Assembly: GCA_964396225.1 (NCBI GenBank)
Contig: CAYNEL010000019.1
Span: 1 to 16,459 of the forward strand
Length of the DNA stretch: 16,459 nt
Source of the DNA: CAYNEL01 sp964396225
GTDB taxonomy: Bacteria > Patescibacteriota > Minisyncoccia > Moranbacterales > UBA1568
Direction of reading: 5' to 3'
Shown: positions 5,964-13,316 of the stretch, in pieces
How the letters are laid out: the number at the start of each line of letters is the position of its first letter
Numbering within the stretch: the stretch's first letter is position 1
The notes under the pieces: model-generated
The model's input: the letters and a program-made list of their open reading frames with translations, nothing else
Database searches by the model: none
What the model was told of the DNA's origin: nothing
Program-made: the position numbers and the translations under genes

Positions 5964-6953
5964 TTACTCTACCGGGTGAAGGCCGAGGGCGTCAATGTGG
6001 GCCAGGGCGTCTTCTGGCGTCCTGACCCATTGGATGCGCGCCCCCTGGCGTTCCCAGCGGCGTAGCCACGTGCGCTGGCGGCGGGCATAGGCGCGGATGT
6101 CTTTCAGGAGTCCCATCCTGGCTTCCGCGAGCGGGAAGTCGTTCTGAAGGAAGCGGGCCAGCCAGTAGTATTCGAGGCCGAAGCTCTCGAGGCGTCCCCA
6201 ATCGAGGCCCTGCTGGTGGAGTGCGGCCACCTCTTCGACCAGGCTGCGGGCGAGGCGCTCGTCCAAGCGCCGTTCGATGCGCTCGTCCACTTGCTCCGGA
6301 CCGGGGTCGAGAGCGACGAGGAACCAGGCTTCCCGTTTCTCGGGGTGGCTCTCGAGCGGCGGGACGGATCCCAGGGCGGAGGCCACCTCGATGGCTCGGA
6401 TGAGACGGATGGGGTTGTGCCGATCAACCGTCCGGGCGCGCGCCGGATCGAGAGCTGCCAGCTTTTCGAACAGCGCTCCGGTGTCGAGCGTGGTGAGTGT
6501 GGCGCGGAGGGCCCGGTCCGGGGGGATGTTGGGAAAGCGCTGTTCCTCGACCAGGGCCTGGATCCAGAAACCGGTGCCACCGCAGAGAATAGGCGTTTTC
6601 CCCCGTCGCTCGATATCCGCTATCGCGGCTCCGGCGTCGCGCTGGAAATCGGTGACGTTGTAGTCGTCCCTCGGGTCAGCCAGGTCGAGGAGGTGGTGGG
6701 TGATACCATTTGAGAGATACGGGGTTGCAACGTTGACGGGTTCACGGGATGACGGGTTATGAGTTGAAAGTTGAAAGTCGGAGGCCGGGAGTTGGTCCCG
6801 GGACACTTTTCCCGTCCCGATATCCATGCCGCGATACACCTGGCGGCTGTCGGCGGAAACCACCTCGCCTTCCAAGCGGCGGGCGAGCGCGATAGCAAGC
6901 GAGGATTTGCCGCTGGCGGTGGGCCCCATGACGGCGAGACGGACCGGTTTCAT
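5964..6953 (-). CDS. miaA: tRNA dimethylallyltransferase with an in-frame insertion
   Basis: MiaA adds the dimethylallyl group to A37 of tRNAs that read UNN codons. The 329-residue product has the P-loop GPTASGKSS (10-18), VSADSRQVYRGMDIGTGK (32-49), HHLLDLADP (86-94), FQRDA, PILCGGTGFW (121-130), DRHNPIRLIRAIE (177-189) and, near the end, the RNA-contacting YARRQRTWLRRW (289-300). Between GTGK and HHLLD, where the usual linker is about 10-15 residues, there are about 36 residues, including a Ser/Asn/Pro-rich stretch encoded by repeat-like DNA. Its start overlaps the dnaE stop by 4 nt (ATGA), so the two are translationally coupled. The overall motif set is intact, so it is probably active. 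Confidence 0.93.
   Translation of the reverse strand: MKPVRLAVMGPTASGKSSLAIALARRLEGEVVSADSRQVYRGMDIGTGKVSRDQLPASDFQLSTHNPSSREPVNVATPYLSNGITHHLLDLADPRDDYNVTDFQRDAGAAIADIERRGKTPILCGGTGFWIQALVEEQRFPNIPPDRALRATLTTLDTGALFEKLAALDPARARTVDRHNPIRLIRAIEVASALGSVPPLESHPEKREAWFLVALDPGPEQVDERIERRLDERLARSLVEEVAALHQQGLDWGRLESFGLEYYWLARFLQNDFPLAEARMGLLKDIRAYARRQRTWLRRWERQGARIQWVRTPEDALAHIDALGLHPVE
6708..6785. repeat. repeat-like DNA inside miaA
   Basis: On the + strand there are two direct copies of TGACGGGTT (6734-6742 and 6750-6758) and two tandem copies of GTTGAAA (6763-6776). The stretch is less GC-rich than its surroundings and encodes residues 57-82 of MiaA, which have no counterpart in ordinary MiaA. 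It resembles the intergenic AT-rich islands of this window. Confidence 0.5.
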
Positions 6954-9900
6954 ACGGCTGAGGTGACGCGTTCTATGCCGGGGACGCCACCCAAGGCGGA
7001 GCGCGTCCCCGCGTCGTCTTCGAGCGCAAAGGCTGTCTCGATAAGGTGTCCTCCAAGGCGGACGAAGAGCTTGGAGCGGCCTTTCTTCAGGGTGGCCACC
7101 GTGCTAGCGATGTGTTTCAGGGTCTCCTCGCCGGCGCCCGGACCGAGATCGAGCACGAGACCGGCCGGTTCCGTCCCACCCACTTCTGCCGGTGGCGGGA
7201 GCGGAGCGAATTTCTCCTGGGTGGCTCGGGCCCGCCGGAACGTCTCGACGCTCTGGCTCGTCACCGGCTCGGCCCGCTCGGCGGCCACTTTGGGCGCGCC
7301 GTCCCGCCGGCTCACCTTGCCGCGCACCAGGACGAGCGTGTCCGGCTGCCACAGGGACTCGGTCTCCTTGGCCAGACGGGGGAAGACGAGGATCTCCGTC
7401 CGGCCGGTGGTGTCTTCGAGGGTGACGAAAAACATCGGCTCGTTCCCCTTGGTGTAGATCTTCTTGGCGACGGTGACGATGCCGCCCACCGCGACCGTCT
7501 CTCCCTCGGCGCGCTTTTCGAGGGCTTGGATGGGCGAGGCGGCCTCGTTGAAATAGGCCTGGAAATCGGAAACGGGATGGTCGCTCACGTAGAGGCCGAG
7601 GAGCTCTTTCTCCCACTGGAGCCGCTCCCGCTTGCTGGCCGGAGCGGCGTGCGGCAGGCGGAGCTCGCTCGTTTCGAGGGGGAGCGCTCCGAAGAGACTG
7701 GTCTGGTGGTTCTCCTTGGTCTCCCGGACGTGCTTGGCGTGCTGGAGGATGCGGTCCACGCCGTGGAGGATCTGGTTGCGTTCGGCGAAAACGTCCAGGG
7801 CGCCCACCTTGGCCAGGGATTCGACGGACTTTTTGTTCAGATCGCGGTGGCCGCCGACGCGTTCGATGAAGTCCGAGAGGCTCCGGTACGGGCCGCCGCG
7901 TTTGCGTTCGGCGACGATCTCGGCCGCCGCATGCTTGCCCAGGTTCTTGATGGCGGAGAGTCCGAAGCGGATGCGTTCGCGCCCGTCCGGACCCACGTTG
8001 ACGGCGAACTCCTCGAAGCTCTCGTTGACGGACGGCGGCAGCACCTCCAGCCCCATCTCGCGGCATTCGCCCACCTCGATCGAGATGCGGTCGGTGGAGT
8101 CCTGGTCGCTCGTCAGGAGGGCGGCCATGAATTCCGCGGGGTAATGTCCCTTCAGGTACGCGGTCTGGTAGCCGATGAGCGCGTAGCAGGCGGCGTGGGA
8201 GCGGTTGAAACCGTAGCCCGCGAAGGGTTCGATGAAGGCGAAGACCTTCTCGCCGACGGCGCGGTCGATGCCGTTCTTGACACAGCCGTCCACGAACTTG
8301 ATGCGTTGCTCCTGGATGAGGGAGAGGATCTTCTTGCCCATGGCTTTGCGGAGGACATCCGCTTCGCCCAGGGTGAAGCCGGCCAGGTCGCGGGCGATTT
8401 GCATCACCTGTTCCTGGTAGACGGCCACGCCGTAGGTGTTCTTCAGGATGGGTTCGAGTTTGGGATGGAGGTATTTGACCGTGCGCCGGCCGTGCTTGCC
8501 GTCGATGAAGTCCGGGATCCACTCCATCGGCCCGGGACGGTAGAGGGCCACCATGGCGATGATGTCCTCAAGGACCGTGGGCTGGAGCTGTTTCAGGTAG
8601 CGTTTCATGCCGCTCGATTCCAACTGGAAGACGCCGGTGGTGCGGGCCTCCTGGAGCACCTTGAAGGCCAGGACGTCGTCGAGCGGCAGGGCGTCGATGA
8701 AGGCCGAGACGGGAGCGTCCTTTTGGACGCCGAGCTTGTCCGCCAGGACGTCCAGTTTACCGAGCGCCCGCACGATGCGGAAGGTGTTCTGGATGATGGT
8801 GAGGTTCTTCAGTCCCAGGAAGTCCATCTTGAGGAGGCCGATCTTCTCCACTGCGCTCGACTTGGTGGAGGAGGCGTACTGGGTGACGATCTCCTGCTCG
8901 CTGCCCGAAACGTGCTGGATGGGGGTGTATTCGGTCACCGGTTTGTCGGTGATGACTACGCCGCAGGCGTGCATCGAGGCGTGGCGCACCAGGCCTTCCA
9001 GGCGCTTGGCCACGTCGAGGATCTTCTTGGCGTCGGGGTTCTGGTCGTAAAGTTGTTTGAGGTCCGGAGTTTCCCGGAGCGCCTTGTCGATGGAGGAGAA
9101 CATCGGGATGAGCTTCGAGATCTGGTCGCACAGGGCGTATGGGTAGCCCAAGGCCCGACCGGTGTCGCGCACCGCGGCCCGGGCGGCCATGGTCCCGAAG
9201 GTGATGATCTGGGCCACGTGGTCGTGGCCGTATTTCCCGCGTACGTAGTTGAGCACGTCCTCGCGGCGGTCGTCGGCGAAGTCCATGTCCACATCGGGCA
9301 TCGAGATGCGCTCGGGGTTGAGGAAGCGTTCAAAGAGGAGGTCGTAGCGGATCGGATCCATGTTGGTGATGCCGGTGAGGTAGGCCACGAAGGAGCCGGC
9401 GGCCGAACCGCGTCCGGGACCGACTACGACGCCGTGGTCCTTGGCCCAGTTGACGAAGTCCTGGACGATCAGGAAGTACGAGGCAAAGCCGGTCTTCTCG
9501 ATGACCGAAAGCTCGTACTCCATCCGCTCGCGGTGTTTGGTTTCCACCGTCTTGCCGTAGCGTTTCGTGAGCCCCTCCTCGCACAGGCGGCGGAGGTAGC
9601 TCATGGCGGTCTCGCCTTCGGGGACGGGGAAGTAGGGGAGATGGGTCTCGCCTAGATGGAGTTTCAGGTTGCAGCGGTCGGCGATCCTGGCCGTGTTCTC
9701 GATCGCTTCGGGCAGGTCGCGGAAGGCCTCGACCATCGCTTCGGGACTGCGGAGCGAGAGGTCGAGATGTTTCATTGAGAGGCGGTTCTGGTCGGAGACT
9801 TTCCAGTTGTTCTGGATGCAGAGGAGGATGTCTTGGATCTCGGCGTCCTCAGGCTGGACGTAATGGACGTCCACGGCGGCCACGAGGGGGATGCCCGTCG

Positions 9901-10486
9901 CCCGGGCGATGCGCACCAGCCCCTCGTTGGCGGTCACCTGGTTCTCGTAGTCGGGATGGGGCTGGAGTTCGAGGTAGAAATTGCCCCGACCGAAAATCTC
10001 CTCGTACTCACGCGCCACCGCGAGCGCTTTCTGCTCGTTGCCCTGGACAAGGAGCGTCGGCACCTCGCCCGTCACCGATCCGGAGAGGGCGATGAGGCCC
10101 CGGGCGTGCTTCCGGAGGAGGGTCTTGTCCACGCGGGGCTTGTAGTAGAAGCCCTCGATATGGGCGGTCGAGATGATCTGCATCAGATTCTGGTAGCCTT
10201 CCTCGTTCTCACACAGGAGCACCAGTTCGTAACGGCGTTTGTCCTCGCTTGTGTTGTTCTTGCTCCGGAGGTCGCGACACACCTGTACCGTGGCTCCGAT
10301 GATGGCCTTGAGACCGGCCTCCTTGGCCTTGGAATAGAATTCCACCGCGCCGTAGAGGGCGCTCGAGTCCGTGAGGGCGAGGGCGTCCATGCCGAGCTCC
10401 CGGGCACGTTCCACCAACCCCTCGACGGTGGCCGGGGCGGTGAGGAGCGAATAGTGCGAGTGGGCGTGAAGGTGGACGAAACGCAT
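6950..10486 (-). CDS. dnaE: DNA polymerase III subunit alpha
   Basis: DnaE is the replicative polymerase. The 1178-residue product has the full DnaE order: an N-terminal PHP domain (1 to about 210), palm with GPGRGSAAGS (356-365) and the catalytic PDVDMDF (Asp398, Asp400), third catalytic Asp555 in KMDFLGL, fingers to about residue 810, a helix-hairpin-helix part (about 840-910), a likely internal clamp-binding motif QTSLF (928-932), an OB fold (about 990-1060) and a divergent C-terminal tail. The PHP metal site looks damaged: the His-x-His (5, 7) and Asp-x-His (206, 208) remain, but the usual Asp of SLLDG is Thr16, the His of TDH is Ser41 and the Cys of SGC is Ser137. It overlaps miaA downstream by 4 nt. 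The start is preceded by GGAATTGGT, with no true SD. Confidence 0.97.
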   Translation of the reverse strand: MRFVHLHAHSHYSLLTAPATVEGLVERARELGMDALALTDSSALYGAVEFYSKAKEAGLKAIIGATVQVCRDLRSKNNTSEDKRRYELVLLCENEEGYQNLMQIISTAHIEGFYYKPRVDKTLLRKHARGLIALSGSVTGEVPTLLVQGNEQKALAVAREYEEIFGRGNFYLELQPHPDYENQVTANEGLVRIARATGIPLVAAVDVHYVQPEDAEIQDILLCIQNNWKVSDQNRLSMKHLDLSLRSPEAMVEAFRDLPEAIENTARIADRCNLKLHLGETHLPYFPVPEGETAMSYLRRLCEEGLTKRYGKTVETKHRERMEYELSVIEKTGFASYFLIVQDFVNWAKDHGVVVGPGRGSAAGSFVAYLTGITNMDPIRYDLLFERFLNPERISMPDVDMDFADDRREDVLNYVRGKYGHDHVAQIITFGTMAARAAVRDTGRALGYPYALCDQISKLIPMFSSIDKALRETPDLKQLYDQNPDAKKILDVAKRLEGLVRHASMHACGVVITDKPVTEYTPIQHVSGSEQEIVTQYASSTKSSAVEKIGLLKMDFLGLKNLTIIQNTFRIVRALGKLDVLADKLGVQKDAPVSAFIDALPLDDVLAFKVLQEARTTGVFQLESSGMKRYLKQLQPTVLEDIIAMVALYRPGPMEWIPDFIDGKHGRRTVKYLHPKLEPILKNTYGVAVYQEQVMQIARDLAGFTLGEADVLRKAMGKKILSLIQEQRIKFVDGCVKNGIDRAVGEKVFAFIEPFAGYGFNRSHAACYALIGYQTAYLKGHYPAEFMAALLTSDQDSTDRISIEVGECREMGLEVLPPSVNESFEEFAVNVGPDGRERIRFGLSAIKNLGKHAAAEIVAERKRGGPYRSLSDFIERVGGHRDLNKKSVESLAKVGALDVFAERNQILHGVDRILQHAKHVRETKENHQTSLFGALPLETSELRLPHAAPASKRERLQWEKELLGLYVSDHPVSDFQAYFNEAASPIQALEKRAEGETVAVGGIVTVAKKIYTKGNEPMFFVTLEDTTGRTEILVFPRLAKETESLWQPDTLVLVRGKVSRRDGAPKVAAERAEPVTSQSVETFRRARATQEKFAPLPPPAEVGGTEPAGLVLDLGPGAGEETLKHIASTVATLKKGRSKLFVRLGGHLIETAFALEDDAGTRSALGGVPGIERVTSAV

Positions 10487-10525
10487 ACCAATTCCAAAGT
10501 CTATATTTCAAATTCCGAAACAAAC

Positions 10526-10568
10526 CCTGAAATGAAAAAGCCCATGCCGAACAGCAAGGGTTTTCAGG
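10526..10568 (-). promoter_or_regulatory. two-tier hairpin in the dnaE leader (possible attenuator)
   Basis: CCTGAAA (10526-10532) and TTTCAGG (10562-10568) pair perfectly as an outer stem. Inside lies a second hairpin, CCC-ATGC-CGAAC-AGCA-AGGG (10541-10560). Read on the - strand, the inner hairpin is followed directly by CTTTTTC, as in an intrinsic terminator. It lies 40-80 nt before the dnaE start codon and within the transcript predicted from the promoter at 10677-10682. Confidence 0.45.
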
Positions 10569-10676
10569 CGTTGACAATGGAAAGCGGAATCGTGGACGCT
10601 GTGCATAGGGTGGTGCTCCGCCCATAGCCCGGATTGCTCACTGGGTTCTGCGGCGGGGACGAGAATGAACGCCTCC

Positions 10677-10684
10677 AGTATAGC
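10677..10684 (-). promoter_or_regulatory. -10 element for the dnaE operon
   Basis: On the - strand the sequence reads GGCTATACTGG, with TATACT at 10682-10677, close to the extended -10 seen before dcd (TGGTATACTGG). No good -35 is visible. It lies just after the terminator of the upstream gene and would give a leader of about 185 nt. Confidence 0.45.
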
Positions 10685-10698
10685 CTTTTCCGAGGGAT

Positions 10699-10736
10699 AA
10701 AAAAAGCCCCGTCTCCATGGATGGAAGAAACGGGGC
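10699..10736 (-). terminator. intrinsic terminator after the unrecognised 258-residue protein gene
   Basis: On the - strand GCCCCGT and ACGGGGC (10736-10730 and 10712-10706) form a 7-bp stem with a loop that can fold further, followed by a T run (10705-10699). It lies 20 nt after the stop codon at 10757. Confidence 0.85.
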
Positions 10737-10756
10737 GTGATGTCGACGGAGCCTGG

Positions 10757-11533
10757 CTAGTCTTCGGCCAGTGTCCGGGAAATCCGGTTGCGGAATTCCT
10801 GGAGCGTCCGTCCGAGGGCCTGCCAGTCGTACCGCAGGGAGAGAAACCACTGCGGCGGGAGCTCGATGACGACCGGAGTCATCTCACTGATCCACGGACG
10901 AAGATGCTTCAGGATCCTTAACAAGGGGCACGGCTCTCCGGTGAGGAAGGCATGGTATTCGCGCTTGTCCCGGGTTTGGACATGGATCATCCTGATCCGT
11001 GAATCCTTCTCGCCGAGCCAGTAATCGATGTGTTTGAAGAGACGGTGCCGCTCCGGCCAGTGCTCCCGGATATGCCAGGTGTCAAAGACGACCTCCGTGG
11101 CATCGAGGAAGCGGCCGTCGACTTGGGTTTCGACCAGGTCGTCCAGTTGTCCGGCATCGATGGCATAGGCTTCCGGATAGAGCGCACGGAAGTGTCGCAC
11201 CGTCGCCCGGGCCCTGTCCGGGGAGCCGAAGAGCAACGGGCAGAGAAGCGCCGGCCAGTCTCTCCTCCGGTAGATTTTCTTGAGAGTTTCCAGGAGCGTT
11301 CTTTGGTACCCCTCCTCATACCAACTGCCTTCAAACGAAAGAACGTGTTGTGACGGTAGCACGGCAAGATGGTCTGGATCGTATCCGCAGAACGGCACGA
11401 GCTGCACCTTGAAGCCGAATGCCTGGCAGAAGCGGGCGAGATGTCGCGGTCCTCTGATCCAGGTGTGGGCTTCCGGCAGGAGCGTGACGGCGGAGATCCC
11501 GTACTCCCTGTCGGAATGGTTGATGGTCGTCAT
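10757..11533 (-). CDS. unrecognised protein, possible xylose-isomerase-like TIM barrel
   Basis: I cannot name this 258-residue protein. Its pattern of short hydrophobic strands alternating with helices suggests a (beta/alpha)8 barrel of the sugar phosphate isomerase / AP endonuclease type: YGISAVTLLPE near the start, VVFDTWHI (148-155) resembling the D-x-x-H metal motif (Asp151, His154), RMIHVQTRD (181-189) with His184, and PVVIELPPQWF (220-230) with Glu224. These could be metal ligands, but this is inference from spacing and residue type. It stands alone between its own consensus promoter and its own terminator, and it has a perfect SD (AAGGAGG, 6 nt before ATG). It uses more AGG/AGA/CGG-type codons and looks less GC-biased than dnaE. 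It may have been acquired separately from its neighbours. Confidence 0.6.
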   Translation of the reverse strand: MTTINHSDREYGISAVTLLPEAHTWIRGPRHLARFCQAFGFKVQLVPFCGYDPDHLAVLPSQHVLSFEGSWYEEGYQRTLLETLKKIYRRRDWPALLCPLLFGSPDRARATVRHFRALYPEAYAIDAGQLDDLVETQVDGRFLDATEVVFDTWHIREHWPERHRLFKHIDYWLGEKDSRIRMIHVQTRDKREYHAFLTGEPCPLLRILKHLRPWISEMTPVVIELPPQWFLSLRYDWQALGRTLQEFRNRISRTLAED

Positions 11534-11539
11534 GGCTTG

Positions 11540-11546
11540 CCTCCTT
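11540..11546 (-). promoter_or_regulatory. perfect Shine-Dalgarno site
   Basis: AAGGAGG lies 6 nt upstream of the ATG of the 258-residue protein. It is the strongest SD in the window and shows that this organism's ribosomes probably keep the standard anti-SD, although most genes here do not use it. Confidence 0.8.
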
Positions 11547-11572
11547 CGGGCGTGTCAAAGAACAGTTGTGGA

Positions 11573-11601
11573 ATCATGCCACTTCTTTTTACTACTGTCA
11601 A
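11573..11601 (-). promoter_or_regulatory. consensus sigma-70 promoter for the 258-residue protein
   Basis: On the - strand a perfect TTGACA (11601-11596) is followed after exactly 17 nt by CATGAT (11578-11573), with TGG before it (extended -10). The start would be near 11566, giving a leader of about 33 nt with the SD. It is the most canonical promoter in the window. Confidence 0.65.
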
Positions 11602-11629
11602 TACTCGGCGAGGTAGGACTCAGGGGCGG

Positions 11630-11637
11630 GGTACAAT
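11630..11637 (+). promoter_or_regulatory. -10 element placing rnhB on a leaderless mRNA
   Basis: GGTACAAT ends 6 nt before the rnhB ATG. Bacterial transcription usually starts about 7 nt after the -10, so the first base of the mRNA would be at or next to the A of the start codon. No -35 is recognisable. Confidence 0.45.
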
Positions 11638-11643
11638 GGGAAT

Positions 11644-12348
11644 ATGCCAAATCCTTTTGAATACGAGCGACACCTCTTGTCTCTGGCGGAAGAGGCGGGA
11701 TTCTCTCCCATCGGCGTGGACGAAGCGGGGCGGGGCCCGCTCGCCGGACCGGTGGTGGCGGCCGCGGTGCTGTACCGGGGTGAAACTTTCGATGTCCCGG
11801 AGGAGGACCAGAAAAACTGGGAATTGGTCCGGGACTCCAAGACGCTTTCTCCCAAACAGCGGGAGCGGGCATTCGCTTTCATGGGAGAGCGGTTCCATAT
11901 CGGTATCGGTTTGTCCTCGCCCGAGACCATCGATCGCATCAATATCCTGGAAGCCACCTTCCTTGCCATGAAAGAAGCGTTGGGAGCCCTGCAACGCACG
12001 CTTCCCGACTCCCAACCAAAGAAGACGAGCCTCGTGCTCGTGGATGGCAACCAGTCCATCCCCAACTGCTCCCTCCCCCAGCGGACCGTGGTCGACGGCG
12101 ACGCGCTGGTGACCTCCATCGCGGCCGCGTCCATCGCGGCCAAGGTGACGCGCGACCGGATGATGGGAGAGTACGATGCGGCGTATCCTGGCTACGGTTT
12201 CGCCCGGCACAAAGGCTACGGCACGCAGGAGCACATGCAGGCCCTCCTTCGTCTCGGTCCGACGCCGGTCCATCGGATGAGTTTCGCCCCGGTCCGGGAC
12301 GCCCTGGTGCGCTTCCGTGAGCTCGGGATCGAGCGCGGGCGCGGCTGA
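11644..12348 (+). CDS. rnhB: ribonuclease HII
   Basis: RNase HII removes RNA (including single ribonucleotides) from DNA duplexes. The 234-residue product has GVDEAGRGPLAGPV (24-37) with Asp26 and Glu27, RDSKTLSPKQR (63-73), LVDGN with Asp134, VDGDALVTSIAAASIAAKVTRDR (150-172) with Asp153 as the probable fourth metal ligand, and HKGYGT plus HRMSFAPV near the end. The length and all motifs are normal, apart from a slightly extended N-terminus. It is divergent from the 258-residue protein gene, with 110 bp between the starts, and has no SD; the -10 box is so near that the mRNA is probably leaderless. Confidence 0.96.
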   Translation: MPNPFEYERHLLSLAEEAGFSPIGVDEAGRGPLAGPVVAAAVLYRGETFDVPEEDQKNWELVRDSKTLSPKQRERAFAFMGERFHIGIGLSSPETIDRINILEATFLAMKEALGALQRTLPDSQPKKTSLVLVDGNQSIPNCSLPQRTVVDGDALVTSIAAASIAAKVTRDRMMGEYDAAYPGYGFARHKGYGTQEHMQALLRLGPTPVHRMSFAPVRDALVRFRELGIERGRG

Positions 12349-12359
12349 CCGGTTTTCAT

Positions 12360-12389
12360 TTGCCAAAAACGGAAAACGCGTGCTAGAGT
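12360..12389 (+). promoter_or_regulatory. promoter for rpmF
   Basis: TTGCCA (12360-12365) and TAGAGT (12384-12389) are 18 nt apart, with TGC before the -10 (extended -10). The start near 12396 would leave a 36-nt leader before rpmF, without an SD. Confidence 0.5.
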
Positions 12390-12431
12390 GTGCCTAGTTT
12401 GTTAACCAGTTTTGACTCGGTTCGTACCGTT

Positions 12432-12629
12432 ATGCCAGTCCCCAAGCAACGTCATTCCCGCCTCCGCCAGCGCCGGGGACGCGCCCGCTTCACCGCCCAG
12501 GCCGCCCCGACCGTGAAGTGCCAAAACTGCGGAGCCCAGAGGGCTCCCCACAAGGCTTGTCCCAAGTGCGGCATGTACCGCGGCCGCACCGTCAAAGTCG
12601 CCAAGACCCCGAAGAAGAAGGCCGCCTAA
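12432..12629 (+). CDS. rpmF: 50S ribosomal protein bL32
   Basis: The 65-residue product begins with the family N-terminus MPVPKQRHSRLRQRRGRARF. It carries a zinc ribbon, Cys30-x-x-Cys33 and Cys43-x-x-Cys46 (KCQNCG, ACPKCG), followed by MYRGRTVK and a Lys-rich tail. The length is normal for bL32. The frame is open further upstream, but the ATG at 12432 gives the right N-terminus. It is followed by a hairpin terminator and then nusB. Confidence 0.96.
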   Translation: MPVPKQRHSRLRQRRGRARFTAQAAPTVKCQNCGAQRAPHKACPKCGMYRGRTVKVAKTPKKKAA

Positions 12630-12641
12630 GGCCCTCGAAAC

Positions 12642-12675
12642 ATCCGGTCCCGCCCCCGAGGCGGCCCGGATTTTT
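12642..12675 (+). terminator. terminator between rpmF and nusB
   Basis: ATCCGG (12642-12647) and CCGGAT (12666-12671) enclose an inner CGCC/GGCG stem with loop CCCGA, followed by five T (12671-12675). It lies 12 nt after the rpmF stop. nusB follows without a visible promoter, so read-through may be partial. Confidence 0.75.
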
Positions 12676-12713
12676 CTCACCCGAAAACCAACCAGTCTTT
12701 TTCCAAGATCCGT

Positions 12714-13304
12714 ATGGCCAACCGCCACCTCCAGCGTTCCATCGCGATGCAGTGCCTCTTTGAGTGGGATTTCCGCGGCAAGGACGACGCCCTGATGGGG
12801 GAGATCATGCAGCGCAACGTGCGTGAATTCGCCCCGGGCGTCTCGGACTACGCCTTTACCCGCGAACTCCTCGAGGGGGCGCTCTCGCACCGCAAGACCA
12901 TCGATTCCCTCATCGAGAAATGTGCCCCGGAATGGCCGCTCGAACAGGTGACGGTGACCGACCGCAACATCCTCCGGCTGGCCATCTTCGAGCTCCTTCA
13001 CGGCAACTATGACGCCGTCCCGCCCAAGGTGGCCATCAACGAGGCCATCGAGTTGGCCAAGACGTTCGGGAGCGACAGCTCGGCCCGTTTCGTCAACGGC
13101 GTCCTTGGCACCATCTATCGCGAGATGGGCGAGCCGATGAAGGACGACACGAGCGAGAAGCACAAGGCCGTGCTCAAGGAGAAGGGCATCGTCATCGAGA
13201 AGATGGTGCCGCCCGCGCCCGAAGAAACCCCCGCTTCCGCTGAGCAACCCGCCAAAAAGAAAAGGAAGACCCGATCGAAAACCGCCAAACCGGAAGCCGC
13301 CTGA
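12714..13304 (+). CDS. nusB: transcription antitermination factor NusB with a C-terminal extension
   Basis: NusB works with NusE (S10) in antitermination of rRNA transcription. Residues 1 to about 138 form an ordinary NusB domain: RSIAMQCLFEWDF at the start, VTVTDRNILRLAIFELL (79-95), and VPPKVAINEAIELAKTFGSDSSARFVNGVLGTI (102-134). Residues 139-196 are an added tail absent from E. coli NusB (139 residues): a charged helix-like part (SEKHKAVLKEKGIVIEKM), a Pro/Glu/Ala part and a strongly basic KKKRKTRSK cluster. The start at 12714 (GATCCGTATG, no SD) gives the normal N-terminus. The next gene, rnc, follows after 12 nt, and RNase III also acts on rRNA, which fits a joint role. Confidence 0.94.
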   Translation: MANRHLQRSIAMQCLFEWDFRGKDDALMGEIMQRNVREFAPGVSDYAFTRELLEGALSHRKTIDSLIEKCAPEWPLEQVTVTDRNILRLAIFELLHGNYDAVPPKVAINEAIELAKTFGSDSSARFVNGVLGTIYREMGEPMKDDTSEKHKAVLKEKGIVIEKMVPPAPEETPASAEQPAKKKRKTRSKTAKPEAA

Positions 13305-13316
13305 CTCCGTCCGTCT

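Noticed and set aside
7046..9655. 869-codon open frame on the + strand opposite dnaE
   Set aside because: The opposite strand encodes a complete DnaE with catalytic motifs; the + frame gives a low-complexity Val/Gly/Asp/His-rich product.
10209..10625. Frame on the - strand running from the dnaE leader into dnaE out of frame
   Set aside because: No SD, arginine/proline-rich out-of-frame product; it overlaps the certain dnaE start.
12349..12372. CCGGTTTT / AAAACGG hairpin after rnhB as terminator
   Set aside because: One mismatch, an A/T-rich stem and no T run after it; too weak to call.
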